From Bactericera cockerelli (lineage: Eukaryota > Arthropoda > Insecta > Hemiptera > Triozidae): DNA of 64,000 nucleotides. The translations under genes and the position numbers were made by a program. This document shows positions 39,240-51,000 of the stretch, piece by piece; the stretch's first letter is position 1, and each line of letters starts with the position of its first letter. The notes below the pieces were generated by a model that saw only the letters and a program-made list of their open reading frames with translations, ran no database searches and was not told the origin of the DNA. The stretch is from NCBI GenBank assembly GCA_024516035.1, contig CM044967.1, positions 1,706,383 through 1,770,382 of the forward strand, given 5' to 3'.

Positions 39240-40290
39240 TAAATTATTGAACAACGATGCAATATCCGAAGCAAGGCTCGACCAGAAAGGAGAAGGGGAT
39301 CAGGGAGACGCGCCCAAGCGAAAGGCAGACGAAGAACCACTTCACGCCTGAAATCCTGAGCAACGGCTCGACTGGTTCCAAAGATATAGGTACCAGGAGA
39401 CAGCCGAGGGGTCTAGAGAGACACACCTAAGCCAAGGAGGGAAAGAGTCCAGCCCACAGATCAAATATTTTAGCAACGGCTCGAATGATACCAGGGGTCT
39501 AACCACCAAGAGACGGGTAAGGGGTCTAAGGAGACGCACCCAAACCAAGTAAGGACCGAGTCCAGCCCAGGGCTCAAAATTTTGAGCAACGACTCGACTG
39601 TTACCAATGGCCTAGGCACCAGGAGACAGGCAAGGGGTCTAAGGAAGCACCCAAGCCAAGGAGGTACGGAGTCCAGCACACGGTTCAAAATTTTGAGCAA
39701 CTGCGCAACTTCTACCGATGGCATAGGTACAAGGAGACAGGCAAGGGGTCTGAGAGACGCACCCGCCAAGAGGGAGGACAAGGTCAACTCCACGGCTCAA
39801 ATCTTGAGCAATGGCTCGACTGGTACCAAAAGCATAGGTACCAGGAGACAGGCCGAGGGTCTGAGAGACGCACCCGCCAAGAGGGAGGACAAGGTCAACT
39901 CCACGGCTCAAATCTTGAGCAATGGCTCGACTGGTACCAAAAGCATAAGTACCAGGAGACAGGCCGAGGGTCTGAGAGACGCACCCGCCAAGAGGGAGGA
40001 CAAGGTCAACTCCACGGCTCAAATCTTGAGCAATGGCTCGACTGGTACCAAAAGCATAGGTACCAGGAGACAGGCCGGGGGTCTGAGAGACGCACCCGCC
40101 AAGAGGGAGGACAAGGTCAATTCCAAATCTTGAGCAATGGCTCGACTGGTACCAAAAGCATAGGTACCAGGAGACAGGCCGGGGGTCTGGGGAGACGCAT
40201 CCGCCAAAGACGGAGGACAAAGTGAACTCCAAGGCTCAAAATCTTGAGTAACGGCTCGACTTGTACCGAGGCACAAGGAAATCAAAACTC
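39240..40290. repeat. 111-bp tandem array
   Basis: Near-identical 111-bp units (39770-40200) grade into diverged units on the left. Key words are GGCTCGACTGGTACCAAAAG, CATAGGTACCAGGAGACAGG and GACGCACCCGCCAAGAGGGA. 111 is a multiple of three, so 183- to 197-codon frames stay open on both strands without implying a protein. Confidence 0.9.
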
Positions 40291-40502
40291 ATGAGCCCAA
40301 AATGAAAAATAAGGAAAAGAACTTCTGTAGCGCTGGAATATAACACACGGCGCGAAGACAGACTGGAACTTATCAAAATGCTACTTGAAAATATATGGAC
40401 ACGGCTCGGAAACGGGCCGTGAATTGATTAACTTTCACCATATAAAGACAAAATAGATTGCACAATAAATTGTTGTTACTAGGTCAAAAATCAAAAGAGA
40501 TC

Positions 40503-41935
40503 AATCGCATGCGAAAGCCACACAGAGACCGCAAGAAAAAAGTTCAAAGGCCGTCAGGCGCAATGAATTAAACTGAGTTGCTCACCGGTCAACTGCACAA
40601 GGCAGAAGATGGAGACTCCCCGGTGAAGCATTTAGGCAATCGCATGCGAAAGCCACTCAGAGACCACAAGAAAGTTCAAAGGCCCGTCAGGCGCAATGAA
40701 TTAACCTGAGCTGCTCACCGGTCAACTGCACAAAGCAGAAGATGGAGACTCTCCCCGGTGAAGCATTTAGGCAATCGCATGCGAAAGCCACTCAGAGACC
40801 ACAAGAAAGTTCAAAGGCCCGTCAGGCGCAATGAATTAAACTGAGCTGCTCATCGGTCAACTGCACAAAGCAGAAGATGGAGACTCTCCCCGGTGAAGCA
40901 TTTAGGCAATCGCATGCGAAAGCCACTCAGAGACCACAAGAAAGTTCAAAGGCCCGTCAGGCGCAATGAATTAAACTGAGCTGCTCACCGGTCAACTGCA
41001 CCAAGCAGAAGATGGAGACTCTCCCCGGTGAAGCATTTAGGCAATCGCATGCGAAAGCCACTCAGAGACCACAAGAAAGTTCAAAGGCCCGTCAGGCGCA
41101 ATGAATTAAACTGAGCTGCTCACCGGTCAACTGCACAAAGCAGAAGATGGAGACTCTCCCGGTGAAGCATTTAGGCAATCGCATGCGAAAGCCACTCAGA
41201 GACCACAAGAAAGTTCAAAGGCCCGTCAGGCGCAATGAATTAAACTGAGCTGCTCACCGGTCAACTGCACAAAGCAGAAAATGGAGACTTTCCCCGGTGA
41301 AGCATTTAGGCAATCGCATGCGAAAGCCACTCAGAGACCACAAGAAAGTTCAAAGGCCCGTCAGGCGCAATGAATTAAACACAGCTGCCACCGGTCAACT
41401 GCACAAGGCAGAAGATGCAGACTCTCCTCGGTGAAGCATTTAGGCAGTCGCTTGCGAAAGCCACTCACAGGCCGTAAGAGAAAGTTCAAAGGCCCGTCAG
41501 GCGCAATGAATTAAACTGAGCTGCCCACCGGTCAACTGCACAAGGCAGAAGATGGAGACTCTCCCCGGTGAAGCATTTAGGCAATCGCATGCGAAAGCCA
41601 CTCAGAGGCCGTGAGAGAAAGTTCAAAGGCCCGTCAGGCGCAATGAATTAAACTGAGCTGCCCACCGGTCAACTGCACAAGACAGAAGATGGAGACTCTC
41701 CCCGGTGAAGCATTTAGGCAATCGCATGCGAAAGCCACTCAGAGGCCGTGAGAGAAAGTTCAAAGGCCCGTCAGGCGCAATGAATTAAACTGAGCTGCCC
41801 ACCGGTCAACTACACAAGGCAGAAGATGGAGACTCTCCCCGGTGAAGCATTTAGGCAATCGCATGCGAAAGCCACTCAGAGGCCGTGAGAGAAAGTTCAA
41901 AGGCCCGTCAGGCGCAATGAATTAAACTGAGCTGC
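40503..41935. repeat. 134-137 bp tandem array, about eleven units
   Basis: AATCGCATGCGAAAGCCAC recurs at 40503, 40638, 40773, 40908, 41043, 41177, 41312, 41446 (one variant), 41583, 41720 and 41857. The left units are 135 bp with AGAGACCACAAGAAAG. The right units are 137 bp with AGAGGCCGTGAGAGAAAG, so there are two subfamilies, expanded separately. Other words: CGTCAGGCGCAATGAATTAA, CACCGGTCAACTGCACAA, CCCCGGTGAAGCATTTAGGC. Confidence 0.95.
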
Positions 41936-42302
41936 TTAATGAAAAGAGAGAACTTACCTTTAAAGATTGACGACGTGCGGCACATAGAAAAAATAATTTG
42001 AAAAATAATTGAAAATTTTGCCCGATACCAAAAGTTAGAGCACTTTTAAAAGTATCGAGGTCCGAACGGTACGAGAGTTGAGAATACACTGAAGCAAGGA
42101 CCCCCAGCTCGGGCCTAACCTAACCGAACTACCTGTCTTATCATGGGAAATTTCAAAAGGTTCTCATGGGAAGTTCGAATTTGGAAGTTCTCACAAGGTA
42201 AAATGGCTCTATAATGATGACGTACGAGGAAAATTAAGTCCGAAACGGTAGGGGAAGGGGGGGTACTTCTCAAGGTGGGTCGAGCTGCAGCTCTGACCTA
42301 AA

Positions 42303-43349
42303 ATGTTACATTCGTAAGTTGCTTCAATTTTATAGAATTTATAATTTATACCAAGATTATACTGTACATAAATAATGATTTACAAAAGTTATATTAAACT
42401 GTATGCTACTTTTTTACAGAAATTATTTTACTTATATCGATTTTACAAAATGTACATCTATTTCTCAAAAACTTGTTGAAGTTGCCTCAAATTTACAGAA
42501 GTTACATGAGATTTACAAACGGTTCTTCAAATTTCCAAAGGTCAAAATTACATTTTTACTATGTACACTTGTACAGTTACACTAATGTAAAAGGAAAATA
42601 TATTCCTTATAAAATATTATTACAAAGGGTAGAATATTAAAACTTAACAAAAGGATAAATCACCATTCAAAAAGGACCTACAATATTTTTGATATTAACT
42701 TTATTTTGTATTAATCTAGAACATTGACATTGTCAGCAAAATTAAATATCACTGAAATTCAAAACAACAATTTTATTTGAAATTAAAAAAATAAATATCA
42801 CATTTAAATATCACACGTTAGGGAATCAAGGAGCTACTTATATCAAAATGTCTTAAATTTCAACGAATTAGAGAACAAATAAAAAATACTCGTAATTAAA
42901 AGTTACCAAAAAATTAATAAAAAGAAAGAAACTATAAATCTTAAGAACTATATCGAAGCAAAAACGTGCAAAAATGTCTTCATATTCTAAGAACACACGT
43001 GAAATCGAATCTTTCGGCACAAGAAAACTACTGATAAAGGAGCCTCTTCTACTCTCCTACTCTAGAGATTTTGATAAGATAAAATGCTCAAGGATCTCAA
43101 GGTTATTAGACTGGGTAGTTTGGTAAGACCAAGGTCTCTAGGAGAGGGGGAGAATTTCGCGCAGAAGGAGTGTCCCTTAGATCCTGGATCCTGCAATAAA
43201 TCGTTGATCAGCGGTTCTCAAGTTTGGGGTCCGAGAGTTTTTTGACTAGAGGAATTTTAAGTTGAAAGATTCTATTACCTAGAAGGTATCAAAAGAGTTA
43301 CAGCCGGTTACTTGTTTAAAATTGAGATGATAGCATTTCTGGGTGAAAT
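42303..43349. other. AT-rich flank, no gene recognised
   Basis: 42303-42570 is the likely right half of the repeat split by the large element. The rest is AT-rich without coding character. Confidence 0.4.
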
Positions 43350-43503
43350 AGGGCCGCATTATGAAACAGGATTAATGTTAAAGTTAAGATAATCCAGACA
43401 CGCCCTTAAGTCGGAGTTTCAACCAATCACAGCTCACTATAGACCAAGTTAAGGGATAGTGTCCACTAAGATTAAATCTAATCCTGTTTTATAATTCGGC
43501 CCT
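43350..43503. mobile_element. MITE with GGGCCGAATTATAAAACAGG ends, intact
   Basis: AGGGCCGCATTATGAAACAGG at the left and CCTGTTTTATAATTCGGCCCT at the right, with GGAGTTTCAACCAATCACAG inside. About 154 bp, no ORF. Confidence 0.8.
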
Positions 43504-43539
43504 TAAGCTCTTCTGATGCCTAAACATTTTTTTCTTTTT

Positions 43540-43920
43540 TCTCCCACAAATAATATTGAGGAGCCATCGTCGATGGCGCGTTGAATGCACCGGTTCTCGT
43601 AAGATCGCCGAAGATAAGCAACGTCCAGCGAGTTGAAGACTTCGTGATGCTCACATTCCGGCTTAAACCCAGGCTGAGTGAGATTAATGTGGGTAGCAAC
43701 TTTGTAATTTTCCTGCGAATGGAGGGTAACACTCTCGTCGTGATATGACCATGCAGTTGAAAGCGATGTTAAACCCAAATTAAAAAAATAATATTGATGT
43801 CTCCTAGGTCAACTTTTTACCACATAATAATGTGTCTTGAGCTTACTGCTAGAATAATAGGACTTTGATTGTCCTATTCGAGCATTATAAATAAGGCGAT
43901 GTTATTATTATTACTTAATG
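43540..43920. mobile_element. Repeat F (-) then SINE-A tail (+)
   Basis: 43555-43785 is F inverted (CGTCGATGGCGCGTTGAATG, AACGTCCAGCGAGTTGAAG, GACCATGCAGTTGAAAGCG). 43810-43915 is SINE-A body (CTTGAGCTTACTGCTAGAAT, ATAAATAAGGCGATGTTATT). Minus-strand open frames here are F read-through. Confidence 0.7.
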
Positions 43921-44420
43921 TAAGGGAAATTCCTTGCATATGAGTCGGGTAGGATTCTTATCAACATAGGTGCGATAGTGATCCTGTATCAAGTTTCATC
44001 GAATAATCAGTGGTATTTTTTTTTAAATGTATTTTTTATTATTACCTTTTATATTTATATTATATTGTCGGCTTGGGCTAGGAAGTATTAGCCGGCTATT
44101 TGTTACACCGGTGTAGTAGAGGTGGGGATTAGGGGGCTCAGACCTCCCGACCTCCATTAGCAAAACAAAAATAAAAATTTAATCAATGAAAACGAAGAAT
44201 AACCTCAGAAGCTGTATTTTGTGAAATTAATAGGCAAATGGGGTGAGATGATAGTACGCTTCCTCGTGGTTCACCTAGGGCAACGCATTGACATGCGACT
44301 AAAGTACTGACATTTTTGGCGATCAGACAATCACTGCCATCAGATTTGCTGATCAAGTTTATTACAGAGTTATGTCTTTTCACTTTGAGATGTGTAATAA
44401 AGCCATACGATAAATAAATA
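43921..44420. other. No gene recognised
   Basis: A GC-richer patch at 44065-44160 (GTCGGCTTGGGCTAGGAAG, CAGACCTCCCGACCTCC) is not matched to anything else in the window. The minus-strand 80-codon frame at 44183-44425 has no recognisable features. Confidence 0.3.
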
Positions 44421-44565
44421 GGCAAAATTATAAAACAGGATTAAATTTAAGATAAGCTAGACTGTCCCTCAAGTCGGGCTGTAGTGCGCTGTGATTGGTT
44501 GAAACTCCGACTTGAGGGCGTGTCTGGCTTATCTTAACTTAAATCCTGGTTTATAATTCGGCCCT
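44421..44565. mobile_element. MITE with GGGCCGAATTATAAAACAGG ends
   Basis: GGCAAAATTATAAAACAGG at the left and TTTATAATTCGGCCCT at the right. The inner halves CCCTCAAGTCGGGCTG and CGACTTGAGGGCGTG are also inverted. Confidence 0.75.
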
Positions 44566-44714
44566 AAATCTCTTGAGTTTATAGATGGGGGAAGAGAGGG
44601 GGGGTTTAGGGAAGGAATGTATCTTCCTGTCAGATTTTCAGTCCTAAATCCCCCCTATCAGAAATTTATACCTTACTTACTTACCAATAGGTAGTCCTCC
44701 ATTTATATTTGTTA

Positions 44715-44990
44715 GTGAGTCAAGTAGTCACCGTGGCCGAGTGAGTTAGCGCGCTAGGCACTGCACGCACGGTGACCTGGGTTCGATCCCCAGCGGGGCA
44801 GGATCCCCAGCGATCCCCAGCGGGGCTCTGTACTTGCGAGAAAATGAGTAGCTGTTCTAATGTTAGCAGCGACCAGTGGCGGAATTATAGGAAAAATAAG
44901 ATATTGGGATATTAAAGATATGGAAAAGTCCTATAATTCTGCACTACCCACTAAAATTGTGATATAATAACACAAAGAAACACATTTGTT
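44715..44990 (+). mobile_element. SINE-C copy with internal duplication
   Basis: TCACCGTGGCCGAGTGAGTT, AGCGCGCTAGGCACTGCACG and CCTGGGTTCGATCCCCAGCG. GATCCCCAGCG is then repeated twice more before the body resumes at CTCTGTACTTG. Confidence 0.8.
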
Positions 44991-45004
44991 TATTTGTCTT
45001 CTCT

Positions 45005-45165
45005 ATTGAGGTGTAGCCTTTCCATATCTTCTTTTAAGTGGTCTTTCCATCTAGCCTTCGGTCTTGCCCAGGCTCTTTGTCCATCTGGTTGATTTGTCCA
45101 TACTTGACTGGTTCTTGCATTAACGTACTTTCTTAGTAAATGCTCAACCAACCAACCTTAATTTT
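45005..45165 (-). mobile_element. LINE fragment, C-terminus of the reverse transcriptase ORF
   Basis: The reverse strand reads EHLLRKYVNARTSQVWTNQP, DGQRAWARPKARWKDHLKED, then MERL. The RPKARWKD.LKEDME pattern is common near the C-terminus of insect non-LTR retrotransposon ORF2 proteins. No catalytic part is present. Confidence 0.6.
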
Positions 45166-45189
45166 ATAACCGCTTTTGCATTACTTCAG

Positions 45190-45325
45190 GTGACTCTACC
45201 TTTACACACCCATGCCATTCCGGAAACGGAAAAACTCAGTTAGAATTTTCCACTCCGGCCGAGATTCGAACCCGCAACCTCCGGATCAGCAACCAGTGCT
45301 CTTAACCACTGAGCCACATAGGTGG
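45190..45325 (-). mobile_element. SINE-I copy
   Basis: The reverse strand has GTGGCTCAGTGGTTAAGAGC, CTGATCCGGAGGTTGCGGGT, CGAATCTCGGCCGGAGTGG and CATTCC-type body. Its partner is at 51838-52000. Confidence 0.7.
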
Positions 45326-45329
45326 GCTA

Positions 45330-46530
45330 TTTTTACCTACGCCAGTGATTTATTACATACCAACGGTATTGTATTTATTATTATTATTCCTATTTGGTTT
45401 CGTCTTTCAACTTCGACCGCCATTCGATTTCCTGACAATGGCTCATGCTGTAATTCGATATGAACCAATTGGCATTTCCCCAGTTAATCGGAAAAAGTTA
45501 TATCACTAATGTGAGATTCTATTTCAGTTAGTTGTTGGCACCTTTGGTCCTGTTCACAGTTGGGTAGCAGATTGTGCTAGTTACAGTTCTTTTTGTTTCA
45601 TAACTTCATTTTGTTTCATAACTACATTTTGTTTAATAACACATTTTGCCTTTTTACCTCATTTTTCTTTGTTTTCGGTGAAGAGATATTAATTTTCCCA
45701 CCAAGAAGTCAAAATACAAAATACTTTTCTTTAACAACCCGGACACCAGGACATGTGTGCACATTGCATTGCAGCAATTGTGTCTTTTTTGCTCATTTTT
45801 GTGTCACATATGATCTATATCTGTCTACAGATCATCGCAGTGTATAGATATAACTTTTACTCAGTATTTTTCTCTTAGTTTTACTTTCTAGTACCTATAA
45901 GGTATAGAAAGTATTGTATTCGTTCGTTTTTCTTAGAATTTATCAGCTCATAACATTTCTGGACGAAAAAAAAAAGTAATTTTTTAAAGTAACTTCATTC
46001 ATAACAGTTAATGGAAATTTACTTTCTGTTTTTCATAATGAGGGATCAGTTTCAACACCAGAGATATTGCATTTTTCTTATAAATATTTAGTTTTATTCA
46101 TAGGTACTTCATACTTATGAGATGCCAGCCTCCATGGCGTTACGGTTGTGAATACTGCCCGTAGTCCAGAGATATGAATATTTTACTAAAGATTGCCTCA
46201 AGTTCATTTTTACTTCTTAAATCACTGATTTATGCTTCTTAAAAGTATCTCACTTAAGTGCAAAGTTTACTTGCTCTGTTAAATCTAAAATAATTAAATG
46301 ACGTTACAAAATTATTATCTACAGATTTCAGGCATTAGTTTCGAGATTCAAGGTATACGATTTTAAAAAATAACTAGAAAAGGTGTTCGTGTTACCTTCC
46401 TTACATTTGATGTAATTCTAACTTTTCTATTCTTTTGATACTGGACTATTATAATTAATACTACCTACAGTCGATATTATAATACTGAATTGTCCGTGTT
46501 ACTTATAATACTTATTCTGTTGTTAGATCG
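45330..46530. other. No gene recognised
   Basis: 45880-45930 has a repeat end (TTTCTAGTACCTATAAGG). 46122-46175 is a tRNA-like head fragment (GTGAATACTGCCCGTAGTCC). The rest is AT-rich. Confidence 0.35.
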
Positions 46531-46536
46531 GACACA

Positions 46537-46641
46537 ATGGAATTTTCATATGAACATTTTATTTTATCCATAATTTATGCGCTTCTGATTATTCTATTCC
46601 TTGTAATGCTGGACCTTTACAAGTTCCTTATTACTTTTTGA
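46537..46641 (+). CDS. Possible 34-residue membrane micropeptide
   Basis: ATG in ACAATGGAA, reading MEFSYEHFILSIIYALLIIL and FLVMLDLYKFLITF, then TGA. Almost the whole peptide is one hydrophobic helix. It lies about 330 bases before another start codon that also opens ME(W/F) plus a hydrophobic helix, so the two may be related or lie on one transcript. No family is recognised, and an ORF this short may be chance in AT-rich DNA. Confidence 0.25.
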   Translation: MEFSYEHFILSIIYALLIILFLVMLDLYKFLITF

Positions 46642-46970
46642 ATTACTATTTAACCCACAACTTCTCACTTTTTTGTTTATACTGATTGGTCGTCGCACTG
46701 AACTGCCCAGCTTTCTTATATTGTTGACAGCTTACTCCGTACTACTTTCTCTGTTCCTCCGCAGTTCCTCATCTTAATCTACAACTTCTCACTTTTTTAC
46801 TTTCCTTATCCTTTAGAACGGAAAGTTATGGAATTTATGTACTAATTTGACGTCGCGATCGCTCTGACCTGCTTTCTAATATTTTTGACAACTCACTCCA
46901 TTCCTAATCATACTCCGTTCTCTGTTCCTACGAATCCTACGCCGTTCCTAATCGTAATCTGGTGTTCAAA

Positions 46971-47127
46971 ATGAAAACCATGGAGTGGTTCACTTATGTC
47001 CTGCTGGCCTATGTGATGCTAGTTCTCTTGGGAGGCCTCTCGATGTTCCTCTACCTATACATCATGGATTACTTTCATCTGATGAAAGGAACCTTCACGA
47101 CAACACTTCACAAAATGAATTGCTCAG
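46971..47127 (+). CDS. Possible first exon of a small membrane protein
   Basis: ATG in CAAAATGAAA gives MKTMEWFTYVLLAYVMLVLL, then GGLSMFLYLYIMDYFHLMKG and TFTTTLHKMNCS, ending at a good donor (CAG|GTAATT, phase 1). One membrane segment covers about residues 6-32. The block is richer in GC and has more codon-like composition than its surroundings. It splices in frame to 47445-47506, giving about 72 residues. The function is unknown. Confidence 0.45.
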
Positions 47128-47444
47128 GTAATTTTTAAAAAGGGTTGGGTGGAAGAGATGGACGTCACTGAGTTCTCTCCCGACCCAAATTTTGGGTACG
47201 AGCGTACATTTTATTTTCCTTATCCTATAATAAGGAAAGTATTGTATTTTTTTTTAATTTGGGTTTAACGTCGCTTTCGAATGCATGGTCATATCACACA
47301 TTTTTTTTTTTTTAATGAACATTTATTTAAAGAGATTACTATCGAAGTCCTTGCCCACATTTTTTTTTAGTATACTTATTTTCTTCTTCTTCTTACCTAT
47401 TTCGATTAATGTAAATTTATTTATTTGTAATTTTCAGGTTTCAG

Positions 47445-47506
47445 TAGCCCGGTGCAATGCAGAGCGCAGACATGTGTTTGAAACCTGGGGACGACTCAAA
47501 TATTAA
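47445..47506 (+). CDS. Possible second exon of the small membrane protein
   Basis: After the acceptor TTTCAG|TAGCC, phase 1, the frame reads (V)ARCNAERRHVFETWGRLKY, then TAA. An alternative acceptor seven bases earlier (TTTTCAG|GTTTC) gives a shorter, different tail. The intron between (47128-47444) contains repeat H and F pieces. No family is recognised. Confidence 0.4.
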
Positions 47507-47644
47507 ATTAACCACCCTCAGGCAATAATCAGGGTTTAGAGTTTATACACTAAATCAAAAAAATACACAAAATCTCTGCGATATCTTTAATCAGCCGTGT
47601 CTTCGTCAGGCTGGAAAACTTCATGATGGATTTTTTTTTATATA

Positions 47645-48080
47645 CAGGGTGGTCCAGAAAGTTTGCACCAAAATGATAGGGGTAATAAAAGAGACCATTT
47701 CCAACAAAAATATTCCCGGACATTTTCCTTTATTTTTTGTCGTTTTCAAAATGGCGGCCAAAACGTGTGTTTTTCAAATATTCCGACTTTGGTTGGCTTT
47801 TGATTTTTTTTATTTTTTTCTAGAAAAAAACGGATTGCATTTTTGAATTGAAAATAAATTTTTAATTAAAATAAGTTAAATTAACCCGTTCAATGTTTTA
47901 ATGATCATGCTCATTTAGGCTGTCAACGTTCTGAACGCACATATTTGAAAAACACACGTTTTGGCCGCCATTTTGAAAACGACAAAAAATAAAGGAAAAT
48001 GTACGGGAATATTTTTGTTGGAAATGGTCTCTTTTATTACCCCTATCATTTTGGTGCAAACTTTCTGGACCACCCTGTAT
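47645..48080. mobile_element. Palindromic mariner-like MITE
   Basis: The left arm starts CAGGGTGGTCCAGAAAGTTT and the right arm ends AAACTTTCTGGACCACCCTG. Arms of about 145 bp are nearly perfect inverted repeats, with TATATA on both outer sides (TA target type). The loop is AT-rich. No transposase. Confidence 0.85.
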
Positions 48081-51000
48081 ATACAAATATGTATGTACCA
48101 GCTAACACCCAGCACTCATCGTTGAGATTTTTGTCCGTGGCTGGCATCCTATTTCGAATTTTCTTAGTACGCAAATGAAAATGAAATCCTTTCTTAGTAC
48201 GCACCTAAATAGCAAAAGGAGATCGGTGCCAAATTTGGAATAGTTTGGTTCCGTCGTTTTGGTGTTCTGTTGATTATGAATAAATTTTAGAATGTATCAA
48301 ATGGATTTTAGATATAAAAATGTATAACAATAGTTCCTTTTCTAATAACAACTTAATTAAAAGTCCATAAAATTCACAAATATACATTTATAAATTGGAA
48401 ATAAATGTACAGATATTAGAGAAAAATAGGTTTTGTGGCTTAGTCCGTTCTACTTCTCAGACCTTTGAATAATCATCATTTTCCTATATATACATCTATT
48501 TATCTATAAGGTACTTTTCCTAAGCTAGGAATGCTTCTAAGAATAAAACTCCATAGCTATAGAGGATGCTTTGAAATGAGAACAAAAATTATGTAGGAAG
48601 TTTGTCAATAAGACATATTTTATTACCTAATTAAATATTGGAAAAAGTCAATTAACAATTCAATAATTACATAGATTTTTGTAAATTGAACCAAAATTAC
48701 CATCTGATTACCATAAAAAATTGAAGCTATGACTTTTCATGAACTACAACTTTTTATTGTTGTTCATTCAAATAGTTTTTGTTAATCAAAACTAGAAGGT
48801 AAAATACATTTTATACCTTGATATGGTATTGATTTAATACAAGTTTAGTATACTATTTATATTAGTCCTCTTACTGGCTAAAAAGTTGTTTCAATTAATC
48901 TAATTGGATTATTAATATACACAGTATATACTTAACACTTAATCACAACTTTAATTCAGTAAGCCATGGACTGATATATTATGTTGAAAATATTTTATTA
49001 CTTTGAATAATTCATAGGTAATTTGTTTTTATTGAGCAAACTTTAAAAGAAACTCAGAGATTTTCTCTAGTTTCAATCTATGAATTCTTCACAAAGATAA
49101 TCACCAATTTCATACAATTTTTTTTTTTTTTTTTAGAACACAACATATTCATCTTTTACTTTAGATTATTTTATAATAATTTGTCAGCCAATGTACTTAC
49201 TGAATTTAAGAAATTTAAGTAAAATGCCTACACTAGAATCTTAGGAAATCATTTTATATTAAATTTGGTAAAGAAAATAGACTCTCAATATGAGAAAAAT
49301 ATGAACATTTAGCTCAAATCATAGGTGGGTATAAAATAATCATGAAATGTAGTCCTGAATCTAAAAAGGATGTCAAAAAAGGACACATAAAATGACTTCT
49401 CTAAAATATAAGTTGTTCCGAAATATAATTTCTACAAAAGATACTTAGCTTACTAAAAATAATTTATAAAATTATGTTTTTATTAATGTCTCTTAAATAT
49501 TAAGATCAATTTTTTCTAATGTAGAAGTGTAAAAATATTTTCCATGGGAAATGAGAGAAAACTATACTAAAATGCAAGAAAATACGAATTCACCATGAAG
49601 AGGAAATTGTCAAAAATAAATATCTTGTTAGTAAATACACGCAAACTCTGTCTCTATCTATAACTTTGAGTGTGAGAACATTCTCCAGGTCAAAACAATC
49701 AACAAAGAAAAATGCTAAATTGATAGACCATATTCATTCCGAGAAAAATTAAAATTACAAATTAAAATAGTCCCTTGTAGAATATTCTCTAAAAGTACAT
49801 AGGTACTTTTAGTACTACCTATTAGATGAAAAAAAATTGAATTAAAGATGTGCAAAATAATGTTTTTCATAAGTAAGATGCTCGTAACTTAGAATTCAGA
49901 ATCATGAGGATAAAATTCTGTTAACTGGGATTTGAACCACTGCCGTCTGTTCTAGCAGGGGGCTAGTCCAATGATCCAATATTTTACAAATACGTGGACA
50001 AATCTACTAAATAAATTATTTTCATGAAAGACTAGATTTTTTGTCAATATTCATTTTAGATTAACGTTACTCCTGATAATAGTTCTAAAGAGAGTCTACT
50101 TTTGTAATATAGGTATATTCTATTTAAAAAAAAAAAAAACTAGTACCTATCTATCAGTACCAAGAAGTACTAATTACATAATATTTTGTTTGAAGTAGAC
50201 GTATTGATTGAATAAAAATATCCAACCAGATTCGATTGTCTTAGCTTTTTTTTTATTATCAAAACCTACTTTCGCAGATTTGTCCTGAAAATTAAAAAAA
50301 TCCTCATTTCGATATTTCCTAACATGATATTCATTTTCTTTGTCTATCAATCGAAAACTTTTCATCTTCATGGCAAAATGTATTGAAAAATGAAAATAGG
50401 AAACTCATAAAAAATGTATAAAAAATATCTTCTAGGAAAAGCGGATGGCATATGATTTGAAAATATTTATTTTTTATCGACATAAGTGTAACGAAACTTA
50501 ATTTTTAACCCTGGAAAACCCACAGGGGGTTAAACATGTCCACATATGGTTTTTAAACACAAAATTTTCCATTAGAATAACTAGGTACATTCAATAGGTA
50601 CATTTCATACCTAGGTACATTCAATTTTAGGTCTACGAAATACGTTCACGAACCACATCAGAAAAAAAGCCCTATAAGATTATCTTTCATCGAGGACTTC
50701 GTTTAACCCCTTAGCGTTTTTATGTTTTGAAAATTAATCTATCTCGGGTTCATAGAGAGTTTTGCAACAAGGAGAAAATTATCCTTTTAATTCATGACTT
50801 GGACTTATTGTCCGAAAGCAACCATGAGTTAGATTTCAGACCCACAAGAGCATACATGGACTAAAAAAAATCATGGAATCTTAAAGGACATGTTATAAAG
50901 TCTTTAATAGTCGTTATTCAAATCCATGTAGTATTTATTTTTCTTCTTCTAAAATTCACTTATGAAGATATTTTCATTGCTGATTTTCTTTATCACCTTC

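Larger units (their letters stand above)
36926..42302 (-). mobile_element. 5.4-kb inverted-repeat element with decayed tyrosine recombinase (DIRS-like)
   Basis: The left end TTTAGGTCAGAGCTGCAGCT, with CGACCCACCTTGAGA, is mirrored at the right end (TCTCAAGGTGGGTCGAGCTG, CAGCTCTGACCTAAAA). Inside, on the minus strand, 37380-37620 encodes NWSTTALKEAGIIASSGSLR, then SSVNFDLSRTNIPL, and one frame away WANWRSTSTFMRHYCRKI. This pattern, with Arg in SLRS, the GNWRS.STF block and Tyr in HYCR, is the C-terminal box of retrotransposon tyrosine recombinases. 37660-38800 (-) has broken, hydrophilic gag-like frames. No reverse transcriptase is found, so the copy is internally deleted. It also carries two tandem arrays and a SINE-B. 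Confidence 0.6.

Noticed and set aside
39582..40232. Overlapping plus and minus ORFs of 183 and 197 codons
   Set aside because: Both arise from the 111-bp tandem array, a multiple of three. No protein features.
40503..41935. CRISPR-like regular array
   Set aside because: The whole 135-bp unit is repeated with no unique spacers, and the host is a eukaryote.
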